Positions 1-5,845 of a stretch of 15,878 nucleotides of DNA are shown in pieces. Positions within the stretch are counted from its first letter, which is position 1; each line of letters starts with the position of its first letter. The stretch is from JANNAV01 sp031384695 (GTDB lineage Bacteria; Pseudomonadota; Alphaproteobacteria; Rhodobacterales; Rhodobacteraceae): the NCBI GenBank assembly GCA_031384695.1, contig JANNAV010000352.1, forward strand, positions 1-15,878, given 5' to 3'. Position numbers and translations under genes: made by a program. Below the pieces are notes generated by a model. The model had not been told where the DNA came from, searched no databases, and worked only from the letters and a program-made list of their open reading frames with translations.

Positions 1-1
1 C

Positions 2-415
2 ATCGGGCAAATCGTGCTGCGCCGGACCGGCTTTGGCCGCCGCGTTCTGGCCACCGGCGGCGGTGAAACTGCGGCACGCTATTCGGGCATCGACACCGCG
101 AACATCAAGTTCAAGGTGCTGGTGATCTCTTCGACCGCCGCCGCTTTGGCCGGGATGCTCTATGCCGGACGGTTGCAATCGGGCCGGTTCCAACTGGGCG
201 AGGGCGACGAATTGTCGGTGATTGCGGCAGCGGTGCTTGGTGGCACCAGCCTGTTTGGCGGCAAAGGCACCGTCATCGGCACCATCGTTGGGGCGTTGAT
301 GATCGGGCTGATCAACAACGGTTTGATCCTGATGGGGCTGGAGTTCAGCCAGCAACTGATCGCGCGGGGGGCGATCATCATTTTCGCCGTGGCCCTGAGC
401 CAGAAGAGGGCCTGA
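2..415 (+). CDS. CUT2-type sugar ABC transporter permease, C-terminal part (5' end outside window)
   Basis: This is the C-terminal ~137 residues of an inner-membrane permease of the RbsC/XylH (BPD_transp_2) family, part of an ABC importer for sugars or sugar-like molecules. The reading frame is open from the window edge, so the start lies upstream; the GTG at 14 is not a real start. Visible features are the family loop with a glycine-rich AVLGGTSLFGGKG stretch, flanked by hydrophobic membrane helices, and the typical ending just after the last helix (a short SQKRA tail). The same loop occurs in both complete permeases further right (VVLGGISLSGGRG and VVLGGTSLGGGRG), but these are different proteins, so the genome carries at least two related transporters here. 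The ABM gene starts 3 bp after its stop, so the two are probably co-transcribed. The substrate cannot be inferred from this fragment. Confidence 0.93.
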   Translation: MGQIVLRRTGFGRRVLATGGGETAARYSGIDTANIKFKVLVISSTAAALAGMLYAGRLQSGRFQLGEGDELSVIAAAVLGGTSLFGGKGTVIGTIVGALMIGLINNGLILMGLEFSQQLIARGAIIIFAVALSQKRA

Positions 416-418
416 GCC

Positions 419-748
419 ATGCATGTGACCATCATCGGCACTGTTATCGCCAAGCCGGAAACCCGCGTCGAATTGCAGGCCTTGCTTGCAGCACAGGTCG
501 CCCCGACGCGGACGGAACCGGGCTGCATCAACTATGAATTCCACGTCGATTCTGTCGATCCCTGCTGCTTTGTTTTCTATGAGAACTGGCAGACGCAGGC
601 CGATCTGGATGCGCATCTGGATATGCCACATCTCAAACCGTTGTTCGGCCAGATTGACCGTCTGCTCGCCAAACCAGTGAACATCCGGCATTTGAAGATG
701 ATCTCGGCTTTGGCCCTGCCGTTGGCGAAGTCATTGGATCGACGATGA
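419..748 (+). CDS. ABM-domain (YgiN-like) small monooxygenase
   Basis: This 109-residue protein is of the antibiotic biosynthesis monooxygenase (ABM) fold, a cofactor-free ferredoxin-like dimer family that includes YgiN quinol monooxygenase. Typical signs are the N-terminal beta strand after MHVTIIGTVIAK, the spacing to the TEPGCINYEFHVD strand, then FVFYENW followed by a helix (QADLDAHLDMPHL). Length is normal for the family; the last ~15 residues after HLKMIS look like an extra tail. The ATG at 419 is 3 bp after the permease stop, with a purine-rich AGAAGAGGG ribosome site inside the end of that gene, which suggests translation from the same message. Such genes often sit in sugar- or aromatic-catabolic operons, with roles ranging from quinol oxidation to isomerase-like functions. 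The reaction here is not determinable from sequence. Confidence 0.85.
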   Translation: MHVTIIGTVIAKPETRVELQALLAAQVAPTRTEPGCINYEFHVDSVDPCCFVFYENWQTQADLDAHLDMPHLKPLFGQIDRLLAKPVNIRHLKMISALALPLAKSLDRR

Positions 749-1000
749 AATGCACGTTTTGGTCAGGTGGCATCCACCTCATCCATTCTATCGCGTCGTG
801 TCAGCTTGGCACTGTCAGCCTGTTTGCGCGCGCTGGCCGCGGCTTCTGCAACTGGCGCAACTCTGGTATCGTCTGAGCCCGGTTTCTGGGCCCGGTTTCA
901 GCTCACAATTGTCGCAGACCCGCCAAAGGGGTGGTCAAAGCCGCAGCGTTGGGTCATTGTGTTGTGCTGAGGAACGGCAGTACGCGGGGGAGGCTAAATC
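749..1000. other. Non-coding gap of about 250 bp with small repeats
   Basis: No credible gene was found here on either strand; the open frames present have no recognisable family and are crossed by alternatives of equal length. The stretch contains a 6-bp inverted repeat with a 3-nt loop (AGGTGG cat CCACCT, 765-779) just after the ABM stop, and a 10-base direct repeat GCCCGGTTTC at 877-886 and 890-899 (13-bp period). The inverted repeat lacks a following T-run, so it is not a standard terminator. No convincing sigma-70 promoter was seen, although one for the downstream ribbon-helix-helix gene would be expected here. The sequence could be a decayed remnant of a gene. Confidence 0.5.
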
Positions 1001-1294
1001 ATGTGCAGAATGTATGCGACGCAGGATCCGGGACGTTACGCGCTTGTCACCCGACGGTTGCGGCTGAATGGCCAAAGCACATCGGTCCGGCTGGAACGCA
1101 CATTTTGGCAGATTATTGACGACATCGCTGCGCAAGAGGCTTTGACGACCCCGGCCTTCATCTCGAAACTGCATACCGAAGTGCTGGAACTGCACGGCGA
1201 ACCAGCCAATTTCAGCTCGGTCCTGCGCTGCACGGCTTTGGTCTATATGGAGACGACCGCCGCTGCCCCGACCACGATGATGGCGGCAGAATGA
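1001..1294 (+). CDS. Ribbon-helix-helix (RHH_4-like) protein
   Basis: This 97-residue protein resembles the RHH_4 family of small alphaproteobacterial proteins with a ribbon-helix-helix fold, usually taken to be DNA-binding dimers. Family marks are the opening MCRMYATQDPGRY, the conserved strand RLRLNGQSTSVRLE (about residues 19-32), the helix FWQIIDDIAAQE, then a helix with FISKLHTEV and the NFSSVLRC segment. The ATG at 1001 is preceded by a strong GGGGGAGG ribosome site. The last ~12 residues (TTAAAPTTMMAAE) look disordered. It sits alone between an upstream non-coding gap and a downstream inverted repeat, so it may be its own transcription unit. Target DNA and function are unknown; family membership is recognised from sequence pattern only. 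Confidence 0.82.
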   Translation: MCRMYATQDPGRYALVTRRLRLNGQSTSVRLERTFWQIIDDIAAQEALTTPAFISKLHTEVLELHGEPANFSSVLRCTALVYMETTAAAPTTMMAAE

Positions 1295-1303
1295 TCTTGG
1301 TCC

Positions 1304-1323
1304 GGTAGTAACCCGGTACTACC
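1304..1323. repeat. Inverted repeat between the RHH and VOC genes
   Basis: GGTAGTA (1304-1310) and TACTACC (1317-1323) form a perfect 7-bp inverted repeat around a 6-base centre. It lies 10 bp after the RHH stop and 36 bp before the first possible VOC start. It is followed by a C-rich run, not by T's, so an intrinsic terminator is unlikely. It could be an operator or an mRNA hairpin; the RHH protein itself is one candidate binder, which is a guess from proximity. Confidence 0.5.
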
Positions 1324-1358
1324 CGGCCCCCCCTGCATCCCGGCAATGTCAGGATCAG

Positions 1359-1775
1359 ATGATGCCAAAGGGGGGCGTGTTGGCCAAAGCGATACATTCG
1401 ATGATTCGCGTGCTGGATGAGGCGCGCTCTGTAACGTTTTATGACAAGGCTTTCGGGCTGGGCGTGGCAGAGCGGCTGGATTTCGACAGTTTCACCCTGA
1501 TCTACCTCAGCAACCCGCACTCCGGGTTCGAATTGGAATTGACGGTTAACAAAGGCCGGACCGAGGCCTATGCTTTGGGCGATGGTTACGGCCATCTGGC
1601 TTTCAGTGTTGAGGACGTGGATGCCGCCCATGCGCGGCTGACTGCGGCGGGGCTGGCTCCGCGCAAGCTGGTTGATTTCGCGCCTGCGGGCACCGTGATT
1701 GCCCGGTTCTTTTTCATCGCCGACCCCGATGGCTATCAGATCGAGGTTTTGCAGCGCGGTGGTCGGTATCAGTAA
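1359..1775 (+). CDS. VOC-family glyoxalase I-like protein (lactoylglutathione lyase-like)
   Basis: This is a 138-residue protein (131 if started at the TTG at 1380) of the vicinal oxygen chelate superfamily, closest in pattern to glyoxalase I (GloA, about 135 residues). All four GloA-type metal ligands can be placed: His13 (AIHSMIRV), Glu60 (FELELT), His79 (GYGHLAF) and Glu129 (DPDGYQIEV). Glyoxalase I isomerises the hemithioacetal of methylglyoxal and glutathione in the cytoplasm; other VOC enzymes use similar ligands, so the substrate is not certain. Start choice is ambiguous. ATG at 1359 has AGGA upstream, but TTG at 1380 has a stronger AAAGGGGGG site, and the protein would then begin one residue before AKAIHSMIRV, as family members normally do. 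A hairpin follows its stop codon. Confidence 0.88.
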   Translation: MMPKGGVLAKAIHSMIRVLDEARSVTFYDKAFGLGVAERLDFDSFTLIYLSNPHSGFELELTVNKGRTEAYALGDGYGHLAFSVEDVDAAHARLTAAGLAPRKLVDFAPAGTVIARFFFIADPDGYQIEVLQRGGRYQ

Positions 1776-1780
1776 ATCAA

Positions 1781-1797
1781 CCGGGTTTCAGACCCGG
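1781..1797 (+). other. Small RNA hairpin after the VOC gene
   Basis: CCGGGT (1781-1786) pairs with ACCCGG (1792-1797) around the loop TTCAG, starting 5 bp after the VOC stop. There is no T-run behind it, so it is more likely an intercistronic or attenuating hairpin than a complete terminator. The dehydrogenase small-subunit gene begins 36 bp further on. Confidence 0.45.
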
Positions 1798-1833
1798 CTG
1801 TCGAACACCATCAACACAGGGGGAGGAGACCTG

Positions 1834-2358
1834 ATGACACTTCAAACACCAAAGGCAGGGCTGACCAGACGGCAGCTTTTGTCCAATGCCGTGGCCGCAG
1901 GGGCCACATTCGTTGTCGGCGCAGGCTTTGTTGCCGCACCCGATGCGGCCTGGGCCACCGAAGCCGTGGCCCTGACGCCCCAAACCATGGCGACGCTGAT
2001 CCAGATGGCGCGCGACATCTATCCGCATGACCGGATCGGTGACGAATATTATGTGGTCGCGGTTAAAGGCTATGACACCGCCGAGGCTGCACCGGGGATC
2101 GAGGCAGGCATCGCGGCCCTGAACGCCGCCGCCGTGACTGCGGGCCATGCCAGTTATCTGGCAGTTGGCTGGGAAAAAGACCGCGTTGCCCTGCTGCGCG
2201 GGATGGAATCCACGCCGTTTTTTCAGCAAATCCGCGGCGGCCTTGTGACCGGGCTGTATAACCAGAAGGCGGTCTGGCCGCTGTTTGGCTATGAGGGCGA
2301 AAGTTTCAGTAAAGGCGGGTATCTGACCCGTGGCTTTGACGACATCAACTGGCTGTAA
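1834..2358 (+). CDS. Gluconate 2-dehydrogenase subunit 3-like protein with Tat signal (small subunit of GMC dehydrogenase)
   Basis: This is a 174-residue small subunit of the gluconate_2-dh3 family, which stabilises and carries GMC flavoprotein dehydrogenases into the periplasm. The N-terminus is a Tat signal: TRRQLL with the twin arginines at residues 12-13, a hydrophobic stretch, and a probable cleavage after AWA at about residue 41. The mature part has the family pattern LTPQTMATLIQMARDIYPHD near its start and ends with GGYLTRGFDDINWL. The ATG at 1834 follows a strong GGGGGAGGAG site; the frame is open further upstream, but that part is out-of-frame shadow of the VOC gene. The GMC large-subunit gene starts 15 bp downstream, and the two are expected to form one complex. 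No cytochrome c subunit gene is present nearby. Confidence 0.92.
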   Translation: MTLQTPKAGLTRRQLLSNAVAAGATFVVGAGFVAAPDAAWATEAVALTPQTMATLIQMARDIYPHDRIGDEYYVVAVKGYDTAEAAPGIEAGIAALNAAAVTAGHASYLAVGWEKDRVALLRGMESTPFFQQIRGGLVTGLYNQKAVWPLFGYEGESFSKGGYLTRGFDDINWL

Positions 2359-2373
2359 GGGAGGGACATCGAC

Positions 2374-3945
2374 ATGGCTGCACCATTTGCACTGACCGAC
2401 AACAGCGTCGTTGTCATTATCGGCACCGGGGCTGGCGGCGGGACGCTGGCCAATGAACTGGCCCAGAAGGGCATCAGCGTTGTGGCGCTGGAGGCGGGCG
2501 GGCGTTATCTGCCGGAGGATTACGTCAACGACGAGTGGGACTCGTTCGGACAGCTGGCCTGGCTGGACAAACGCTCCACCAGCGGTGACTGGCGGGTTGC
2601 GCATGACTTTTCCGGGCTGCCCGCCTGGATCGTCAAGGCGGTCGGCGGCACCACCACCCATTGGGCCGGGGCATCGCTGCGCTTTCAGGACCATGAGTGG
2701 AAGGCGCTGACGAATTATGGCCCGGTTGAGGGCGCGAACCTGCTGGACTGGCCGATCGACGGCGCCGAAATGGCGCAGTGGTATGACAAGGCCGAAGAAA
2801 AGATGGGCGTCACCCAAACCGGTGACCGCCCCGCACTGCCCGGGAACAACAACTATCAGGTATTGGCCAAAGGGGCCAAAGCCCTTGGGTATGAAAAAGT
2901 CCACACCGGCCGCATGGCGATCCAGACCCGTGACGACGGCGAGCGGACGCCCTGCCAGCAGACCGGGTTCTGCTTTCAGGGCTGCAAATGGGGCGCCAAA
3001 TGGTCCACCGCTTATACCGAGATCCCCAACGGCGAGGCCACGGGCAATCTGGAGGTGCGCGAGCGGGCGCACGTGGCCAGAATTGAACATGATGCGACCG
3101 GCAAAGTCACCGGTGTCACATATTTCGACAAGGATGGCGTGTCGCAGTTTCAGGCCGCCCGCATCGTCTGCGTCGCGGGCAACACCATCGAAAGCCCGCG
3201 TCTGCTGCTGAACTCGAAATCCGAGATGTTCCCGAACGGCCTTGCCAATTCGTCCGATCAGGTGGGCCGCAACTATATGCGCCACGTCACCGGATCGGTC
3301 TATGGCGTGTTCGAGAAGCCGGTGCGGATGTGGCGCGGCACCACCATGGCGGGCATCGTGCAGGACGAGGCGCATCTTGATCCGGCGCGCGGCTTTGTCG
3401 GCGGGTTCGAGTTGGAGACGCTGAGCCTGGGCCTGCCGTTCATGGCGGCTTTCCTGGACCCGGGCAGCTGGGGCCGCGAGTTTACCACCGCATTGGACAG
3501 CTATGAAAACATGGCCGGCATGTGGATCGTGGGCGAGGATATGCCGCAGGCCACCAACAGGGTGACGGTGAATGCTGATAGCCCGGACCAGTTCGGCCTG
3601 CCGTCGCCGAATGTGAACTTCAGCGACCACCCCAATGACGTGGCGATGCGCGACTATGCCTATGCCAAGGGGATGGCGATTTATGACGCGGTGGGGGCGG
3701 TGCGCAGCTTTCCGACCCCGCCCTATCCGTCGACCCACAATCTGGGCACCAACCGGATGTCGGCCAATGCGGCAGACGGGGTGTGCAACGGCAATGGCCA
3801 GACCCATGACATCGCCAACCTGTTCATCTCGGACGGCTCTCAGTTCACCACCGGGGCGGCAGAGAACCCGACGCTGACCATCGTCGCACTGGCGATCCGG
3901 CAAGCCGATTTCATCGCTGCACAGATGAGCGCCGGGGCGATCTGA
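2374..3945 (+). CDS. GMC-family FAD-dependent dehydrogenase, large subunit
   Basis: This 523-residue GMC oxidoreductase would oxidise an alcohol or sugar and pass electrons to the respiratory chain. The FAD-binding GTGAGGG motif is at residues 17-23, ending in ALEAGG at 38-43. The C-terminal GMC domain carries the probable catalytic pair His455 (HNLGTNRM) and Asn498 (GAAENPTLT). There is no signal peptide, which fits co-export with the Tat-bearing small subunit encoded just upstream. Cys194, Cys200 and Cys204 (C-x5-C-x3-C) resemble the cysteine motif reported to bind an iron-sulfur cluster in bacterial FAD-glucose dehydrogenases and related three-subunit enzymes. The start has GGGAGGG about 9 bp upstream. 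The substrate may be an aldose, polyol or other alcohol. Its electron acceptor, normally a multihaem cytochrome c, is not encoded here. Confidence 0.93.
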   Translation: MAAPFALTDNSVVVIIGTGAGGGTLANELAQKGISVVALEAGGRYLPEDYVNDEWDSFGQLAWLDKRSTSGDWRVAHDFSGLPAWIVKAVGGTTTHWAGASLRFQDHEWKALTNYGPVEGANLLDWPIDGAEMAQWYDKAEEKMGVTQTGDRPALPGNNNYQVLAKGAKALGYEKVHTGRMAIQTRDDGERTPCQQTGFCFQGCKWGAKWSTAYTEIPNGEATGNLEVRERAHVARIEHDATGKVTGVTYFDKDGVSQFQAARIVCVAGNTIESPRLLLNSKSEMFPNGLANSSDQVGRNYMRHVTGSVYGVFEKPVRMWRGTTMAGIVQDEAHLDPARGFVGGFELETLSLGLPFMAAFLDPGSWGREFTTALDSYENMAGMWIVGEDMPQATNRVTVNADSPDQFGLPSPNVNFSDHPNDVAMRDYAYAKGMAIYDAVGAVRSFPTPPYPSTHNLGTNRMSANAADGVCNGNGQTHDIANLFISDGSQFTTGAAENPTLTIVALAIRQADFIAAQMSAGAI

Positions 3946-3955
3946 GCCTTGGCGA

Positions 3956-4000
3956 AAAAAGAAAAACGGCACTCCTTGCGGGGTGCCGTTTGGCATTTTT
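3956..4000 (+). terminator. Rho-independent terminator after the GMC gene
   Basis: A 12-bp stem is formed by AAACGGCACTCC (3964-3975) and GGGGTGCCGTTT (3980-3991), with loop TTGC and one T-G wobble. It begins 18 bp after the GMC stop. An A-rich run precedes it and a short T-run (3996-4000) follows, so it could act in both directions. It marks the end of the dehydrogenase transcript and separates it from the bicupin gene. Confidence 0.9.
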
Positions 4001-4129
4001 GATCAAGGCTGGTGCTCAGGGATTGGCTCTGGTGCGTTCCGGAAAGCAGCGGACTGCATTGACCCGCGCCGGGAAGTGCCGCCTTGTATCCACAGCAATC
4101 GTTTTTCACGCGCAACAGGGGGATCCGGG

Positions 4130-4966
4130 ATGTCAGCCATGCACATCGTGCGTAACGCCGATCTGGAGCCGGCCTGGACCGTCAAGCAGGCGAAAGAGCC
4201 GGGGTTCATGCGGTCATTGATCACCTGGGTTGGGGGGCCGGAGGGCTATATCAACACCAACCCGGTGCAGGCGGCCCGCAGCCAAAATGCCACCATTGGC
4301 CTGATGCGGATGCCGGTGGGCAACCGTCAGGCGGGCGTGCATGTGCATTCGGTGACCGAGATCTATGTGATCCTGAAAGGCGAGGCAGAAAGTTTTGACG
4401 GGGCCGGCAATCTTCACCGCGCCGGGCCGATGGATTGCCTGTATATCCCGCGCGGTGTGCCGCATGGCGTGCGCACTGTGGGCGATACCGATCTGGAACT
4501 GATCTGGCTGCATGACGCGATTGAACGCAATGGCGTGTCGGTCTATCTGGACGGCCCCGGCCCGTTTCCCGCCGAAGATGAGGTGCGCTTGATTTCGTTC
4601 AGGGATTTGGTTCCGGAATGGGGTCAGGCAGAGGCCAAATTGGGCGGAACCCTGCGCTGGGTGGCCCATTGGGTCGCGGCGACGGGGGCGGCCAACCACA
4701 ATCCCGGGGTGGCGCAAGTGAATGAGACGCTGGCGCTGGGCGTCACGGCGATCTTGCCGGGCAACACGGCCCCGGCGCATGAGCACGCGTTTGCCGAGAC
4801 CTATATCATCATTGCGGGCACTGCGGGAGTGCGGCAGGCCGACCGGGTCGAACATCTGGGACGGCTGGATGCGGTCCGGTTTGAACCCGGCACGGCGCAT
4901 GCGGTCCGCAACACCGGGGATCAGACGCTGTATCTGCTCTGGGCGCATGAAAAGCCGGGCGCTTGA
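4130..4966 (+). CDS. Bicupin protein
   Basis: This 278-residue protein has two cupin domains, each with a full metal site. The first has HxHxxxE at residues 71-77 (His71, His73, Glu77) plus His112; the second has the same pattern at 217-223 (His217, His219, Glu223) plus His257. The cupins lie at roughly residues 55-130 and 200-272. Such bicupins bind Fe, Mn or Ni and include dioxygenases, isomerases and oxalate decarboxylase relatives; the reaction cannot be told from these motifs. The ATG at 4130 has AGGGGG 7 bp upstream; the frame is open further upstream, but that part overlaps the terminator and is not coding. A second in-frame ATG lies at 4139. The gene lies after a strong terminator, so it needs its own promoter; a weak TTGACC...TTGTAT pair (19-bp spacing) at 4059-4089 is the only candidate seen. 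It converges on the TetR gene, with stops 9 bp apart. Confidence 0.88.
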   Translation: MSAMHIVRNADLEPAWTVKQAKEPGFMRSLITWVGGPEGYINTNPVQAARSQNATIGLMRMPVGNRQAGVHVHSVTEIYVILKGEAESFDGAGNLHRAGPMDCLYIPRGVPHGVRTVGDTDLELIWLHDAIERNGVSVYLDGPGPFPAEDEVRLISFRDLVPEWGQAEAKLGGTLRWVAHWVAATGAANHNPGVAQVNETLALGVTAILPGNTAPAHEHAFAETYIIIAGTAGVRQADRVEHLGRLDAVRFEPGTAHAVRNTGDQTLYLLWAHEKPGA

Positions 4967-4975
4967 CCACACAGT

Positions 4976-5677
4976 TCAGCCAAGCGTAATCGCCTTTTCG
5001 ACAAACCGGGTCACCGTCTCGACGTAAGCCGCGCTGGAGATGCCACGCCTGCGGTATTTCCATTGCTTGATATACCAGTCCTGCAACAGCGGTTTCACCA
5101 GAGCGGCCCAAACCTGCGGATCACCGGGGGCATAGAGCCCGGCCGCGATGCCGTCGCGGATGGCGTCCGCAATCAGGGCTTCGGTGCGCAGTTCCGATTG
5201 CAAGGCCATGTCGCGGGCGGATTTGTCAAAGGCCTTGACCTCGAGAAACGCAAAGTAAAACCAGCGCTGCATCACATCGGTGACCTGAATATGCCGCCGG
5301 ATCAGGCCGCGCAGGCGGGCCGACGGGTCGGTGGCCTCGCCCGCCTCGGGCGGTGCGATGACCCGTTCGACGGCGAATCCCACGGCGGCCAGGATCATCC
5401 GCAGCAGGGTTTCCTTGCTTTCGACATAGGAATAGATCGCGCCCATCGACAAGCCGCTTGCGGTTGCCAGATCGCGCGTCGTGGTCGAATGGAACCCCTT
5501 GCGGCTGCCAATTTCCAACGCGGCCAGGATGATCTTTTCCAGATTGGGGATGGCGACATGCGGCTTTTGAATGCGGATCGTGGCACCATACATCCGGAAC
5601 AACTCTTCGCAGAGCAGCGCAGAGGTCAGGTCGGAGGCCTGCAGGGGCGGGGTAACGACGTTCAGGTTCAAACTCAT
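4976..5677 (-). CDS. TetR/AcrR-family transcriptional regulator
   Basis: This 233-residue repressor has a TetR_N DNA-binding domain at about residues 45-92: NLEKIILAALEIGSRKGFHS, then TTTRDLATASGLSMGAIYSY as the helix-turn-helix, then VESKETLL. The C-terminal helical domain (about 100-230) would bind the inducer. The ATG at 5677 is preferred because AGGA lies 7 bp upstream with AGGAG immediately before the start. A GTG at 5713 would add 12 residues but lacks a ribosome site and overlaps the -35 box of the divergent promoter. The ~45 residues before the HTH are longer than usual. The gene is divergent from the transport/acyl-CoA operon, and the shared control region has a perfect palindrome next to the operon's -10 box. 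It is therefore the probable repressor of that operon and perhaps of itself. The inducer is unknown. Confidence 0.92.
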   Translation of the reverse strand: MSLNLNVVTPPLQASDLTSALLCEELFRMYGATIRIQKPHVAIPNLEKIILAALEIGSRKGFHSTTTRDLATASGLSMGAIYSYVESKETLLRMILAAVGFAVERVIAPPEAGEATDPSARLRGLIRRHIQVTDVMQRWFYFAFLEVKAFDKSARDMALQSELRTEALIADAIRDGIAAGLYAPGDPQVWAALVKPLLQDWYIKQWKYRRRGISSAAYVETVTRFVEKAITLG

Positions 5678-5706
5678 CTCCTGTTCCTCTGTCCCATTTA
5701 GCGTGA

Positions 5707-5735
5707 TTGACACAACGCGAAAGAGGCGATATTAA
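5707..5735 (+). promoter_or_regulatory. Near-consensus sigma-70 promoter of the transport/acyl-CoA operon
   Basis: TTGACA at 5707-5712 and TATTAA at 5730-5735 are separated by exactly 17 bp and point toward the permease operon. Transcription would start near 5742, inside the palindrome. The -35 is perfect and the -10 has four of six consensus bases. A promoter this good in a GC-rich genome implies strong expression unless repressed. Confidence 0.8.
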
Positions 5736-5736
5736 A

Positions 5737-5750
5737 AGCGAGCGCTCGCT
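5737..5750. promoter_or_regulatory. Perfect 14-bp palindrome, probable TetR operator
   Basis: AGCGAGCGCTCGCT is its own reverse complement. It lies one base after the -10 box and covers the predicted transcription start, where a bound TetR dimer would block RNA polymerase. GC-rich palindromes of this kind are common for TetR-family operators. Assignment to the adjacent TetR gene rests on position and symmetry. Confidence 0.78.
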
Positions 5751-5806
5751 CATATTTTACCGGAGCGGGCGTCAAGTCAAGCGAAGGCAGACGGAGGGGG
5801 AGCCGC

Positions 5807-5845
5807 ATGTCGACAGGATGGACACGCAGGGGTGCCGCACGATGA
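5807..5845 (+). CDS. Possible 12-codon leader ORF overlapping the permease start
   Basis: ATG at 5807 is preceded by GGAGGGGGAG at the ideal distance, the strongest ribosome site in this control region. The short frame encodes MSTGWTRRGAAR and its TGA (5843-5845) overlaps the permease ATG (5842) as ATGA. This geometry suggests translational coupling, with the leader loading ribosomes for the membrane-protein gene. It might instead be a chance frame, since the permease has its own weaker AGGGG site 9 bp upstream of its ATG. No run of a single amino acid codon typical of attenuation peptides is present. Confidence 0.4.
   Translation: MSTGWTRRGAAR

Noticed and set aside
750..1067. Plus-strand open frame of 105 codons after the ABM gene
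   Set aside because: It has no ribosome site and no family pattern, and it overlaps the start of the well-supported RHH gene in another frame.
1777..3996. Long open frame on the minus strand (739 codons)
   Set aside because: It lies antisense to the dehydrogenase pair, which have clear families and ribosome sites. The frame is open because of GC-rich codon bias and has no recognisable domain.
4059..4089. TTGACC-19-TTGTAT as a promoter for the bicupin gene
   Set aside because: Spacing is too long and the -10 is poor. A promoter is needed somewhere after the terminator, but this one cannot be supported as a feature.
3983..4129. N-terminal extension of the bicupin reaching back into the terminator
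   Set aside because: There is no ribosome site for that start, it would begin inside the terminator stem, and the cupin gene has a good site at 4117-4122 before ATG 4130.
4960..4986. Inverted repeat CGCTTG/CAAGCG across the stops of the convergent bicupin and TetR genes
   Set aside because: The stem is only 6 bp with a 15-base loop and no T-run, so it is too weak to call a terminator.
5678..5713. GTG start adding 12 residues to the TetR protein
   Set aside because: There is no ribosome site, the extension would cover the divergent -35 box, and ATG 5677 has a strong site.
5729..5757. Minus-strand promoter for tetR with TAATAT as -10
   Set aside because: No hexamer resembling a -35 box is found at 16-18 bp spacing, and AT-rich matches overlap the plus-strand promoter.
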